DNA of 64,000 nt from NCBI RefSeq assembly GCF_016591715.1, contig NZ_AP024109.1, positions 2,976,001 through 3,040,000 on the forward strand, read 5' to 3'. A program made the position numbers and the translations under genes. Origin of the DNA: Mesorhizobium sp. J8 (GTDB lineage: Bacteria > Pseudomonadota > Alphaproteobacteria > Rhizobiales > Rhizobiaceae). This document shows positions 51,989 through 61,331 of this stretch, one piece after another. Position 1 is the stretch's first letter. Every line of letters begins with the position of its first letter. The notes under the pieces were generated by a model. It worked only from the letters and a program-made list of their open reading frames with translations, searched no databases and was not told where the DNA came from.

Positions 51989-54058
51989 TCAGGCCAGGCT
52001 GCCCTGCAGCACTTTCAACTTAGCCTTCTTCGGGCTGCGCGCCGTCAGCCATTCGCGCGCCTTGTCCTGCGGCATCGGGAAGGCGATCGAATAGCCCTGC
52101 ACCTGATCGCAGCCGATCGCCATCAGCGAGTCGAGCTCCGCCTCGGTCTCGGCGCCCTCGGCGACGATCGAGATGCCGAGGCCGCGGGCAAGCTCGGTGA
52201 TGGCGCGCACGATCTTAGAGTTGTCCCCGTTCTCGTTGATGTTCTGGACAAAGCGGCGATCGATCTTCAGCCGGTCGATCTCGTTCGGGTTTACGTGGCT
52301 GAGCGAGGCATAGCCGGTGCCGAAATCGTCGAGCTCGAGATGCACGCCCGCGGCGCGGATGTGGCGGAGCTTCGCGGCGATCCCGGTCTTCTCGTCGTCG
52401 AGGATGACGGATTCGACGATCTCCAGCGCCAGCTTCTGCGGCGGCAGCCCCGCGCGCTCCAGCGTGCTGAACAGGAAGGTATCGAAATCCGCCTCGCGTA
52501 GCTCGGTACCCGAGACATTGACGGCGATGCGCCCGAAATCGATGCCGGCGCGGTCCCATTCGGCGGCCTCGTTGATCGCCTTACTGATGACGATGCGGCC
52601 GATATCCGGCATGAAGCCGCATTTCTCGGCGACCGGAATGAACTCGCCGGGCGAGATCATGCCACGCGTCTCGTGCTTCCAGCGCACCAATGCCTCGATG
52701 CCGCTGATCTTGCCGCTGGTCAGCGACACCTGCGGCTGGAAATAGACCTCGAAGCTTCGTTCGGCAATCGCCGTGCGGATGTCCTGTTCGAGCTGCTTGC
52801 GGTAGTCGAGCTCGCGCCGCAGTTCCTCCGAGAAGAAGGAGAAGTTGCCGCCGCCCAGCTTCTTGGCGGAATAGAGAGCGAGGTCGGCATGGACGAGCAG
52901 GTCCTGCGCGTTGTCGGCGTCGACCGGATAGACGGCGATGCCGGCGCTGGCGCCGGGCATGATGGTCGTGCCCTGGAAGGTGATCGGCTCGTTGATCTCG
53001 CCAAGGATGCGCTTGGCGAGCGCATGGATGTCCTCGGTTGTGCCGGCGCCGTTGAGGATCATGACGAACTCGTCGCCGCCGAGCCGCGCGCAGAGGTCGG
53101 ACGCCCGGCAGGAATCGCGCATGCGTTGCGCCGTCACCACCAGCACATAGTCACCAGCGGCATGGCCAAGCGTGTCGTTGATCTGCTTAAAACGATCGAG
53201 ATCGAACTGGATCACGGCCAGGCGCTCGCGGCGGCGGTGCGCGCCCTTGATCAGCGTGTCGAAATGATCGGTGAGGAAGGTGCGGTTGTGCAGCCCCGTC
53301 AGGCCGTCATGCACGGCGATGAAAGCCATCGAATTGCGCGCGTCGACCAGCTCGCGGGTCTTGCGCAGGATGGCGTTGGACATCGGCCGGAAGATGAACA
53401 GCGCCACCAGCACGATGACGCCGAGGGTGGCGAAGAACAGCGTGCGGTGCAGGTCGAGGATGTTGCTGGACTTTTCATCGGCGAATGCGCTGATGCGCTG
53501 GCCGAGCGCGGCATAGCCGGACATTGTTGCGTTGGCGACGGAAGCGTCGAGGCCGACGCGGTCGCCATCGCCCTTGTAGCCGTCGCTCTGCATGCCGAGC
53601 TGCGACTCGAAGGACGAGACCAGTCTGTCGCCGTTGGCGACGAGGCCGACCGAGAAATAATCGAGGTGGAACGGCTTGCTGAACAGCACATATTCGATCG
53701 ACTTCGGATCGTTGCGGGCCGGCGACAGCGGATCGGCGCCGGTCTCCCTGAGCAGCCGGTCGTAGTTGGTCTCGAACTCGGCCGTGGCCTGCTTGAGCGC
53801 GGTGACCAGCGCCGGCTGCTTGTCGCGCGAAGCCGAGCCCGTGGCGCCTGCCAGGAAGACGATGCGCTGCGACAGCGCCTTCTGCGTGGAGACGATGTCG
53901 AGCAGCGCGTCATTATGCTGTTGCTGCGCCATCAATTGCTGCAGGAGGACGAAGGACGCCACCACCATGGCCGCAATGATCGTCAGCGCCAGCCAATAGC
54001 CGGTTTTGATGAGCAGGATCAGCTTGCGCGAAACGCTCTGCACTGGCTGCTGCGACAT
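51989..54058 (-). CDS. Bifunctional GGDEF-EAL cyclic-di-GMP protein
   Basis: A 689-residue membrane sensor. One helix lies at about 18-40 and a second at about 210-230, bracketing a periplasmic domain of about 170 residues resembling a PilJ-type sensor (TQKALSQRIVFLAG). The diguanylate cyclase motif GGDEF (327-331) is intact and carries an RxxD inhibitory site five residues before it. The phosphodiesterase EAL motif (from Glu455) and downstream DDFGTGYASLSH and EGAETEAE are intact too. Both making and breaking c-di-GMP are possible. ATG at 54058. Confidence 0.93.
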   Translation of the reverse strand: MSQQPVQSVSRKLILLIKTGYWLALTIIAAMVVASFVLLQQLMAQQQHNDALLDIVSTQKALSQRIVFLAGATGSASRDKQPALVTALKQATAEFETNYDRLLRETGADPLSPARNDPKSIEYVLFSKPFHLDYFSVGLVANGDRLVSSFESQLGMQSDGYKGDGDRVGLDASVANATMSGYAALGQRISAFADEKSSNILDLHRTLFFATLGVIVLVALFIFRPMSNAILRKTRELVDARNSMAFIAVHDGLTGLHNRTFLTDHFDTLIKGAHRRRERLAVIQFDLDRFKQINDTLGHAAGDYVLVVTAQRMRDSCRASDLCARLGGDEFVMILNGAGTTEDIHALAKRILGEINEPITFQGTTIMPGASAGIAVYPVDADNAQDLLVHADLALYSAKKLGGGNFSFFSEELRRELDYRKQLEQDIRTAIAERSFEVYFQPQVSLTSGKISGIEALVRWKHETRGMISPGEFIPVAEKCGFMPDIGRIVISKAINEAAEWDRAGIDFGRIAVNVSGTELREADFDTFLFSTLERAGLPPQKLALEIVESVILDDEKTGIAAKLRHIRAAGVHLELDDFGTGYASLSHVNPNEIDRLKIDRRFVQNINENGDNSKIVRAITELARGLGISIVAEGAETEAELDSLMAIGCDQVQGYSIAFPMPQDKAREWLTARSPKKAKLKVLQGSLA

Positions 54059-54345
54059 AACTTGCTGACCCCTCCGGTCGACGAATTCCTGCCTGGACTC
54101 GTGGCGGGAAAACGCTTGCCCTGAAAGGGTTAACAGCTCGGCAAGGGAGGTTGGCGGCGATCGCGGCGGCGCGGCAAAGCTCACGAAATGGTTATCACGT
54201 CCTTTCCCGCACACTGCATTTTGCACGCATCGTCGCCAGGGATCATGACCGGGCTTTCGCGACGCCACCGAAGCGGTCGCTTTTGCGATGGATTTTTTGC
54301 GGCCATAGCGCGACAGTCCGGCCTCGAACCGAACAGGGCCGCACC

Positions 54346-55533
54346 ATGAGCAAAGCATTCCTTTCCCACATCGACAGCGAGCTCCAGGGCCTGAAATCGG
54401 CGGGGCTATACAAGTCCGAGCGGATCATTTCCTCCATGCAGTCCGCCGAGATCGAGGTCGCCGGCGAGAAGGTGCTGAATTTCTGCGCCAACAACTATCT
54501 CGGCCTTGCCGACAGTCCGGATCTGCGCGACGCGGCGAAGCATGCGCTCGACCGTTACGGCTACGGCATGGCCTCGGTGCGCTTCATCTGTGGCACGCAG
54601 GAGGAGCACAAGGAACTCGAGGCGACGATCTCCTCCTTCCTCGGCATGGAGGACACCATTCTCTACTCGTCCTGCTTCGACGCCAATGGCGGCTTGTTCG
54701 AGACGCTGCTCGGCGAGGAGGACGCAATCATCTCCGACGCGCTGAACCACGCCTCGATCATCGATGGTGTGCGGCTCTCCAAGGCCAGGCGTTTCCGCTA
54801 CGCCAACAACGACATGGCCGATCTCGAAGCGCGGCTGAAGGAGGCGAAGGACTGCCGTTTCCGGATGATCGCCACCGACGGCGTCTTCTCGATGGACGGC
54901 ATCATCGCCAATCTGCAAGGCGTGTGCGACCTTGCCGAGAAATACGACGCCATGGTCATGGTCGACGACAGCCACGCGGTCGGTTTCGTCGGCAGGAACG
55001 GCCGCGGCTCGGCCGAGCATTGCGGCGTCGAGGGCAGGGTGGACGTCATCACCGGCACGCTCGGCAAGGCGCTGGGCGGCGCCTCCGGCGGCTACACGTC
55101 GGGCAAAAGACAAGTGGTAGACTGGCTGCGCCAGCGGTCGCGGCCCTATCTCTTCTCCAACACGCTGATGCCGGCGATCGCCGGAGCCTCGATCAAGGTG
55201 TTCGACCTGATCCGCCATGGCGACGCGTTGCGCGAGCGCCTATATGCCAATGCCGACCGGTTCCGCTCCAAAATGGGCAAGCTCGGCTTCACGCTGGCCG
55301 GCGCCGATCATCCGATCATCCCGGTGATGCTGGGCGACGCGGCGCTGGCGCAGGAGATGGCCGCGCGCATGCTGAAGCGCGGCATCTATGTCATCGGCTT
55401 CTCCTTCCCGGTGGTGCCGAAGGGCCAGGCGCGCATTCGCACGCAGATGTCGGCCGCCCACTCCAGCGCCGACATCGACCGCGCGGTCGAGGCGTTTGGC
55501 GAGGTCGGCAGGGAACTGGGCGTGATTTCGTGA
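54346..55533 (+). CDS. kbl: Glycine C-acetyltransferase (2-amino-3-ketobutyrate CoA ligase)
   Basis: A 395-residue PLP enzyme of the alpha-oxoamine synthase family. [14 protein letters not shown] near residue 45, the aspartate in [16 protein letters not shown] and the PLP lysine in [15 protein letters not shown] are visible. It cleaves 2-amino-3-ketobutyrate with CoA to glycine and acetyl-CoA, completing threonine breakdown begun by Tdh, encoded next. ATG at 54346 gives the family N-terminus; the frame is open upstream. The 287-bp spacer to the divergent GGDEF-EAL gene shows no gene. Confidence 0.95.
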   Translation: MSKAFLSHIDSELQGLKSAGLYKSERIISSMQSAEIEVAGEKVLNFCANNYLGLADSPDLRDAAKHALDRYGYGMASVRFICGTQEEHKELEATISSFLGMEDTILYSSCFDANGGLFETLLGEEDAIISDALNHASIIDGVRLSKARRFRYANNDMADLEARLKEAKDCRFRMIATDGVFSMDGIIANLQGVCDLAEKYDAMVMVDDSHAVGFVGRNGRGSAEHCGVEGRVDVITGTLGKALGGASGGYTSGKRQVVDWLRQRSRPYLFSNTLMPAIAGASIKVFDLIRHGDALRERLYANADRFRSKMGKLGFTLAGADHPIIPVMLGDAALAQEMAARMLKRGIYVIGFSFPVVPKGQARIRTQMSAAHSSADIDRAVEAFGEVGRELGVIS

Positions 55534-55585
55534 ACGGCTGGCGCCGAAAAACCGTCCCGGATCAAGCGATTCAAGGAAGAAAAGA

Positions 55586-56620
55586 ATGTCCAACATGATG
55601 AAGGCGCTGGTGAAGGCCAAGGCCGAGCCGGGCATCTGGATGGAAGAGGTGCCGGTGCCGGAGATCGGCCCCAACGACGTGCTGATCAAGGTCAAGAAGA
55701 CCGCGATCTGCGGCACCGACGTCCACATCTATAATTGGGACCAGTGGGCGCAGAAGACCGTGCCGGTGCCGATGGTGATAGGCCACGAATTCGTCGGCAC
55801 GGTCGCCGACTACGGCGCCGCGGTCACCGAATACAAGGTCGGCCAGCGCGTCTCGGGCGAGGGCCACATCGTCTGCGGACACTGCCGCAATTGCCGCGCG
55901 GGCAGGGGGCATCTGTGCCGCAACACGCTGGGCGTCGGCGTCAACCGTCCCGGCGCCTTCGGCGAGTACATGGCGATCCCGCAGCACAATGTCGTGCCGA
56001 TTCCCGACGACGTGCCGGACGAGATCGCCGCCATCTTCGATCCGCTGGGCAATGCCGTTCACACCGCATTGTCCTTCGATCTGGTCGGCGAGGACGTGCT
56101 GGTCACCGGCGCCGGTCCGATCGGCATCATGGGCGCGCTGGTGGCGCAATGCGTTGGCGCGCGCAAGGTCGTCATTACCGACATCAATCCTGTCCGGCTG
56201 GATCTGGCGCGAAAACTCGGCGTTCAGCACGTGGTCGACGCCTCGAAGGAAAAGCTGCGCGACGTCATGCCGTCGATCGGCATGAGCGAAGGCTTCGACG
56301 TCGGCCTGGAGATGTCGGGCGCCGCCGCCGCCTTCCGCGACATGATCGACACCATGAACAATGGCGGCAAGATCGCCATTTTGGGCATCGCGCCCACCGG
56401 CTTCGAGATCGACTGGAACAAGGTCATCTTCAAGATGCTGCATCTCAAAGGCATCTACGGCCGCGAGATGTTCGAGACCTGGTACAAGATGATCGCGCTC
56501 GTACAGGGCCCGCTCGACGTTTCGGGACTGATCACGCACCGGATAGGGATCGACGATTTCCAGGTTGGGTTTGACGCGATGCGAAGCGGCAGTTCGGGCA
56601 AGGTGGTGATGGATTGGTGA
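55586..56620 (+). CDS. tdh: L-threonine 3-dehydrogenase
   Basis: A 344-residue zinc medium-chain dehydrogenase. The catalytic zinc site includes Cys in [14 protein letters not shown] and His-Glu in VIGHEFVG; the structural zinc loop is [15 protein letters not shown]; the NAD fold has [18 protein letters not shown]. YNWDxWAQ is diagnostic for threonine dehydrogenase. It oxidises threonine to 2-amino-3-ketobutyrate, the substrate of Kbl, encoded 52 bp upstream. AAGGAAG precedes the ATG. Confidence 0.96.
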   Translation: MSNMMKALVKAKAEPGIWMEEVPVPEIGPNDVLIKVKKTAICGTDVHIYNWDQWAQKTVPVPMVIGHEFVGTVADYGAAVTEYKVGQRVSGEGHIVCGHCRNCRAGRGHLCRNTLGVGVNRPGAFGEYMAIPQHNVVPIPDDVPDEIAAIFDPLGNAVHTALSFDLVGEDVLVTGAGPIGIMGALVAQCVGARKVVITDINPVRLDLARKLGVQHVVDASKEKLRDVMPSIGMSEGFDVGLEMSGAAAAFRDMIDTMNNGGKIAILGIAPTGFEIDWNKVIFKMLHLKGIYGREMFETWYKMIALVQGPLDVSGLITHRIGIDDFQVGFDAMRSGSSGKVVMDW

Positions 56621-56684
56621 GCGGAGTGGTGCATCCTGATTGGAAACACCTGCACGAGGCACCCCCCTCTGGCCTGCCGGCCTA

Positions 56685-57131
56685 TCAGCTCTTTTCTTCC
56701 AAAGCTTTCTCCAGCGCCGCGACCCCCGTCACGACCGCGGTACGCTCCTCCACGCTAAGCCTCGCCAGCAGCTCCCTTTCAAACGCCTTCGCCAGCGGTA
56801 CCATCTCCCGATAGGCGCCTAGCCCGGCCTTGGTCAGCGCCAGATGTTCGACACGCCGATCTTTCTCGTCTGGCGTCCGCGTCAGCCAGCGCCGGCGCTC
56901 CAACTCGGCCACGGCGCGGGATACCTTGGTCTTGTGCATGGCCGATTGCTCGCCGAGCTCCGTGGCGGTCATCGTGCCATGCTGGCCGAGGCCTGAGAGC
57001 GTGCGCCATTCCGGCCGCGTCAGGCCGTGGCGCTCCTTGTAGATGCGCGAGAACTCGCGGCTGACGGTGTCCGCCAACCGGTAGAGCCGGTAGGGCAGGA
57101 AGCTTTCCAGCTCGAGGATATCCGGTTCCAT
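56685..57131 (-). CDS. MarR-family regulator next to hmgA
   Basis: A 148-residue MarR protein: HGLTRPEWRTLSGLGQHGTMTATELGEQSAMHKTKVSRAVAELERRRWLTRTPDEKDRRVEHLALTKAGL with the DxR wing (shown here only in part). Divergent from hmgA over 133 bp, it is the natural candidate repressor of the homogentisate operon, as HmgR-type MarR or IclR proteins are elsewhere. Convergent with tdh. Confidence 0.88.
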   Translation of the reverse strand: MEPDILELESFLPYRLYRLADTVSREFSRIYKERHGLTRPEWRTLSGLGQHGTMTATELGEQSAMHKTKVSRAVAELERRRWLTRTPDEKDRRVEHLALTKAGLGAYREMVPLAKAFERELLARLSVEERTAVVTGVAALEKALEEKS

Positions 57132-57166
57132 GAAGCGCTCCCCGGGATGCAGCGCGGCCGTTGATA

Positions 57167-57205
57167 GTTACATTTTCGATGGTTACAAATGAAACCAGTT
57201 TGGTC
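57167..57205. promoter_or_regulatory. Repeats in the marR-hmgA spacer, predicted operator
   Basis: GTTACA occurs at 57167 and again at 57182, 15 bp apart on the same face of the helix, followed by ACCAGTTTGGT, a small palindrome. They lie in the short divergent spacer where the MarR protein would bind. The call rests on position and repeats only. Confidence 0.4.
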
Positions 57206-57264
57206 AACATCGCCGGCAGTGCCGCGTGTCGGAACGCTGGCAAGCCAGGATCAGGGAGGATCGG

Positions 57265-58578
57265 ATGGCCTTTTCCTACATGCCGGGTTTCGGCAATGAT
57301 TTTGAAACCGAGACGCTGCCCGGATCGCTGCCGCAGGGCCGCAACTCACCACAGCGGCCGGCCTATGGCCTCTATGCCGAGCAACTGTCCGGCTCGCCCT
57401 TTACAGCGCCGCGCGGCACCAACGAGCGCTCCTGGCTTTACCGCATCCGTCCGAGCGTGAAGCACACCGGCCGCTTCAAAAGTGCCAGCTATCCCTTGTG
57501 GAAGACAGGCCCCAATATCGGCGATCATGAGCTGGCGCTCGGCCAATACCGCTGGAATCCGACGCCGATGCCTTCCGAGCCGACGGACTTCATCTCCGGC
57601 ATGCGCACTTTCACCACGGCCGGCGACGCGGTCGGCCAGTCCGGCATGGCCGCGCATGTCTACGTCGCCAACCGCTCGATGGTCGACGACCATTTCTTCA
57701 ATGCCGACGGCGAGTTGCTGGTCGTGCCGCAGGTCGGCGCACTGCGTTTCGTCACCGAGATGGGCGTGATCGAGCTTCGGCCTGGCGAGATCGCGGTTCT
57801 GCCGCGCGGCCTCGTCTTCAAGGTCGAGCTCGCCGACACGGAAGCGCGCGGCTACGTCTGCGAGAACTACGGCGCCAAGTTCACCATGCCCGACCGCGGC
57901 CCGATCGGCGCCAACTGCCTGGCCAATCCACGCGATTTCAAGACGCCCTGCGCATGGTTCGAGGAGAAGGAGACGCCGTGCCGGCTGATCGTCAAATGGT
58001 GCGGCACCTTCCACGTCACCGAGCTCGGCCATTCGCCGCTCGACGTCGTCGCCTGGCACGGCAATTATGCGCCCTACAAATATGATCTCACTACCTTTTC
58101 CCCGGTCGGCGCCATCCTGTTCGACCACCCGGATCCGTCGATCTTCACCGTGCTGACGGCGCCGAGCGGCGAGGAGGGCACGGCCAATGTCGACTTCGTC
58201 ATTTTCCCGCCGCGCTGGCTGGTGGCGGAAAACACATTTCGGCCGCCCTGGTATCACCGCAACATCATGAGCGAGTTCATGGGCCTGATCCACGGCCAGT
58301 ACGACGCCAAGGAAGAAGGCTTTGTTCCCGGCGGCATCAGCCTGCACAACCAGATGCTGGCGCATGGACCGGACGCGTCGGGTTTTGAGAAAGCCACCCG
58401 CGCGGATTTGAAACCGGTCAAGCTCGACAACACCATGGCCTTCATGTTCGAGACCCGCTTTCCCCAGATGCTGACGCGCTATGCCGCGGAGATCGGCACT
58501 CTGCAGGAGAACTACATCGACTGCTGGGCCGACCTGAAGAAGCGCTTTAATGGTACACCCGAGGGCGACTGGTCTTGA
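57265..58578 (+). CDS. hmgA: Homogentisate 1,2-dioxygenase
   Basis: A 437-residue iron dioxygenase that opens the ring of homogentisate to maleylacetoacetate in tyrosine degradation. The family N-terminus [15 protein letters not shown] and the iron ligands are present: His and Glu of [12 protein letters not shown], and His of [18 protein letters not shown] at 57265 has AGGGAGGA seven bases upstream; a GTG at 57226 is in frame but not family-like. It leads the operon with the MBL and fumarylacetoacetase-family genes. Confidence 0.96.
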   Translation: MAFSYMPGFGNDFETETLPGSLPQGRNSPQRPAYGLYAEQLSGSPFTAPRGTNERSWLYRIRPSVKHTGRFKSASYPLWKTGPNIGDHELALGQYRWNPTPMPSEPTDFISGMRTFTTAGDAVGQSGMAAHVYVANRSMVDDHFFNADGELLVVPQVGALRFVTEMGVIELRPGEIAVLPRGLVFKVELADTEARGYVCENYGAKFTMPDRGPIGANCLANPRDFKTPCAWFEEKETPCRLIVKWCGTFHVTELGHSPLDVVAWHGNYAPYKYDLTTFSPVGAILFDHPDPSIFTVLTAPSGEEGTANVDFVIFPPRWLVAENTFRPPWYHRNIMSEFMGLIHGQYDAKEEGFVPGGISLHNQMLAHGPDASGFEKATRADLKPVKLDNTMAFMFETRFPQMLTRYAAEIGTLQENYIDCWADLKKRFNGTPEGDWS

Positions 58579-58588
58579 GGCGCGCCCG

Positions 58589-59476
58589 ATGAGCGACCGG
58601 CTGGTGCTTCTGGGCTCGAAGGGCGGCCCCGCCTTGCGGCCAGGCGGTCCATGGCCGACGTCCTCGCTGCTGGAACTCGGTGGGCGAACCATTGTTGTCG
58701 ATTGCGGGCTGGGTGTCACGCGCGGCCTGGTCGATGCCGGCATGAACCTGAAGGCGCTCGATCTGATCTTCATCACGCATCTCCATTCGGACCACGTTCT
58801 GGAACTCGGGTCGCTGATCCACACCGCCTGGACGGCGGGCCTGGCGAGGCCGGTTACGGTCTACGGGCCGCCAGGAACCCGTGACTACTGGCGGCATTTC
58901 TGCCGGGCGATGGACTTCGATATCGAGATCCGCATCGTCGACGAGGGCAGGCCGGATATCCGCGACCTGATCACGGTCGAAGAGTTCGACGAAGGACCGG
59001 TGCTGGAAGAGGGCGGCCTGACGGTGACGGCGCTGCGCGTCGACCATCCGCCGGTGACCGACTGCTTCGCGCTGCGCTTCGATCACGGCTGCAGAAGCGT
59101 GGTGTTTTCCGCCGACACGGCCTTCTTTCCGCCGTTGGTAGGGTTCGCCAAGGGCGCCGACACCCTCGTCCATGAAGCCATGCTGGAGGAAGGCGTCGAG
59201 AGGCTGGTCGCCAGGACCGGCAATGGCGCGCGGCTGCGCGAGCATCTGTTTGCCAGCCACAGCCTGGCCGGAGAAGCCGGACGGATCGCCAGAGATGCCG
59301 GCGTGCGGCGGCTGGTGCTCAACCATCTCATTCCGGCTGACGATCCGGCGATCGGCGAAGCCGATTGGGTCGCTGCCGTCAGGAAAACTTGGTCCGGCGA
59401 CTTGACGATTGCCCGCGACGGCCTTGTTGTGGGGCTAAGCGGCGCCAAAGCCGTGCAAGGAGAGGAAACCGCATGA
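58589..59476 (+). CDS. MBL-fold metallo-hydrolase in the homogentisate operon
   Basis: A 295-residue metallo-beta-lactamase fold protein. The HLHSDH zinc motif lies near residue 66, GLGVTRGLVDAG-like beta strands precede it, and later zinc ligands are Asp in FSADTAF and His near SHSLAGEA/LNHLIP. It resembles arylsulfatase/RNase Z-like hydrolases. It lies between hmgA (10 bp upstream) and the fumarylacetoacetase gene (4-bp ATGA overlap), so it is clearly part of the pathway operon. Its substrate is unknown. Confidence 0.88.
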   Translation: MSDRLVLLGSKGGPALRPGGPWPTSSLLELGGRTIVVDCGLGVTRGLVDAGMNLKALDLIFITHLHSDHVLELGSLIHTAWTAGLARPVTVYGPPGTRDYWRHFCRAMDFDIEIRIVDEGRPDIRDLITVEEFDEGPVLEEGGLTVTALRVDHPPVTDCFALRFDHGCRSVVFSADTAFFPPLVGFAKGADTLVHEAMLEEGVERLVARTGNGARLREHLFASHSLAGEAGRIARDAGVRRLVLNHLIPADDPAIGEADWVAAVRKTWSGDLTIARDGLVVGLSGAKAVQGEETA

Positions 59477-60486
59477 AGCTTGCCACATTGAAGAACGGGA
59501 CGCGCGACGGAAAGCTGGTCGTGGTCTCGCGCGATCTGACGCGGTTCACCGACGCCTCCTTCCTTGTGCCGACGCTGCAGGCCGCGCTGGACGACTGGCG
59601 CCGCCTTGCCCCGCATCTCGCGACGTTGGCGGAATCGCTCGAGACCAACGCGGTACCGTCGGAGCGCTTCCACGAACACAGTGCCCATTCGCCGCTGCCG
59701 CGCGCCTATCAATGGGCAGACGGCTCCGCCTATGTGAACCATGTCGAACTGGTGCGGAAGGCGCGCGGCGCCGATATGCCGGCAAGCTTCTGGACCGACC
59801 CGCTGATCTACCAGGGCGGCTCGGACAGTCTTGTTCCTCCGCGCGATCCGATTCGCATGGCCGACGAAGCCTTCGGCATCGACATGGAGGCTGAGGTCGC
59901 CGTCATTGTCGACGATGTGCCGATGGGAGCCGGGCTGGACCGGGCGAGGGAGGCGATCCGTCTCGTGATGCTGGTCAACGACGTGACGCTGCGCGCCATC
60001 ACCGGGCCGGAACTGGCGAAAGGCTTCGGCTTCTTCCAGTCGAAACCGTCTTCCGCCTTCTCGCCCGTGGCGGTCACGCCCGACGAGCTGGGCGAGGCCT
60101 GGGACGGCGGCAAGGTCAACCTCGCGCTGCTGGTCGACCTCAACGGCAAGCCGTTCGGCCGCGCCAATGCCGGCATCGACATGACCTTCGATTTCCCGGC
60201 GCTGATCGTGCATGCCGCAAAGACCCGGCCGCTCGCCGCTGGAACCATCATCGGCTCCGGAACCGTCTCCAACAAGCTGAACGGCGGGCCGGGCAAGCCC
60301 GTCTCGGCCGGCGGGGCCGGCTATTCCTGCATCGCCGAGCTGCGCATGATCGAAACCATCGAGTCCGGCGAACCGAAAACGCCCTTCCTGCGTTTCGGCG
60401 ACACGGTGCGCATTGAGATGAAGGACAAGGCCGGCCATTCGATCTTCGGCGCCATCGAGCAGAAGGTCGAGAAATACGAGGGGTGA
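59473..60486 (+). CDS. Fumarylacetoacetate hydrolase family protein
   Basis: A 337-residue FAH-superfamily enzyme that would split fumarylacetoacetate to fumarate and acetoacetate. The metal-binding segment DMEAEVAVIVDDVPMG near residue 138 and the later GSGTVSNKLNGG and MIETIESGE motifs fit. It starts in the last codons of the MBL gene (translational coupling). At 337 residues it is shorter than eukaryotic FAH but normal for the rhizobial FahA-like form. Position after hmgA supports the role. Confidence 0.9.
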   Translation: MKLATLKNGTRDGKLVVVSRDLTRFTDASFLVPTLQAALDDWRRLAPHLATLAESLETNAVPSERFHEHSAHSPLPRAYQWADGSAYVNHVELVRKARGADMPASFWTDPLIYQGGSDSLVPPRDPIRMADEAFGIDMEAEVAVIVDDVPMGAGLDRAREAIRLVMLVNDVTLRAITGPELAKGFGFFQSKPSSAFSPVAVTPDELGEAWDGGKVNLALLVDLNGKPFGRANAGIDMTFDFPALIVHAAKTRPLAAGTIIGSGTVSNKLNGGPGKPVSAGGAGYSCIAELRMIETIESGEPKTPFLRFGDTVRIEMKDKAGHSIFGAIEQKVEKYEG

Positions 60487-60502
60487 GGGGGAGAACCCGA
60501 CG

Positions 60503-61039
60503 GTGACCCTGCTCGAGCACCTGCGCCGCATGGCCCGCAACAATCTGTGGTCGAACGACCGGCTCTACCGCGCGGTGCTCGCGCTCAAGCCCGGCGAGTT
60601 CGAGGCCGGGCGCGTCAGCTTCTTCCCTTCGATCAGGGAGACGCTCAATCACATCCTGGCGGTCGACCTTCTCTATTTCGACTTCCTGACCGATGGCGGC
60701 ATGGGTGCCGCGGCTTACGACGACTTCATACCGTTAGACGCCGCCGCAAGCCTGGCAGCGGCACAGCCTGATTTCGACCGCAAGCTCATCGCTTTCTGCG
60801 ACGGCCTGTCGGAAGCCGATCTCGACCGGCGCGTCGTGACCGACCGGCGCGAGGACGGCATGATCCCCGAACGGATCGGCGACATTCTCGCCCACGTCTT
60901 CCTGCACGACATTCACCATCGCGGCCAAGTGCATGCGATGCTCTCCGGCACTTCGGTGGCGCCGCCGCAATTGGATGAGTTTCTGCTCGACTACGACGTC
61001 AAGCTGAGGAAGGACGAGGTCGAGCGGCTGGGGCTCTGA
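60503..61039 (+). CDS. DinB-family protein
   Basis: A 178-residue DinB four-helix bundle protein, a family of metal-dependent transferases (thiol or mycothiol/bacillithiol-linked) and damage-inducible proteins. Family marks: RRMARNNLWSNDRLYRAV, SIRETLNHILAVDLLYFDFL, and HVFLHDIHHRGQVHAML, whose His residues would bind metal. The start is GTG at 60503, 16 bp after the FAH-like gene, so it probably belongs to the same operon. Role in tyrosine degradation unclear; a maleylacetoacetate isomerase role is conceivable. Confidence 0.85.
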   Translation: MTLLEHLRRMARNNLWSNDRLYRAVLALKPGEFEAGRVSFFPSIRETLNHILAVDLLYFDFLTDGGMGAAAYDDFIPLDAAASLAAAQPDFDRKLIAFCDGLSEADLDRRVVTDRREDGMIPERIGDILAHVFLHDIHHRGQVHAMLSGTSVAPPQLDEFLLDYDVKLRKDEVERLGL

Positions 61040-61042
61040 TTG

Positions 61043-61270
61043 TCATCTTAGATACTCGGCCCATTCAGCGCCGAGGTTGTTGAAATCGTCAGCGATACCG
61101 ATCCTACCCTTCAAGGCGCCGATGCGTGGCAACAGGTCTTCCTTCGCTGGTGGCGGCAAGAGACGCGCAACCGCCTTGCCGCGCCGGGTGATTACGATCT
61201 CCTCGCCGGCGTTCGCGCGCCTGACGAGTTCCGACAGTTTAGCCCTCGCTTCGGTTATAGAGACGTTCAC
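61043..61270 (-). CDS. Orphan Phd/YefM-type antitoxin
   Basis: A 75-residue antitoxin (ITEARAKLSELVRRANAGEEIVITRRGKAVARLLPP, then a charged tail IADDFNNLGAEWAEYLR). The start is GTG with AAGGGG upstream. There is no PIN or RelE-like gene on either side: the DinB gene is convergent and hppD lies upstream on the same strand. Either the toxin is encoded elsewhere or was lost. Confidence 0.82.
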   Translation of the reverse strand: MNVSITEARAKLSELVRRANAGEEIVITRRGKAVARLLPPPAKEDLLPRIGALKGRIGIADDFNNLGAEWAEYLR

Positions 61271-61331
61271 GGCTCGACCCCTTGAGGCCGGAGCTTAGAC
61301 CAATGCCCATCGAGCCGCAAACTTGCGGGCC

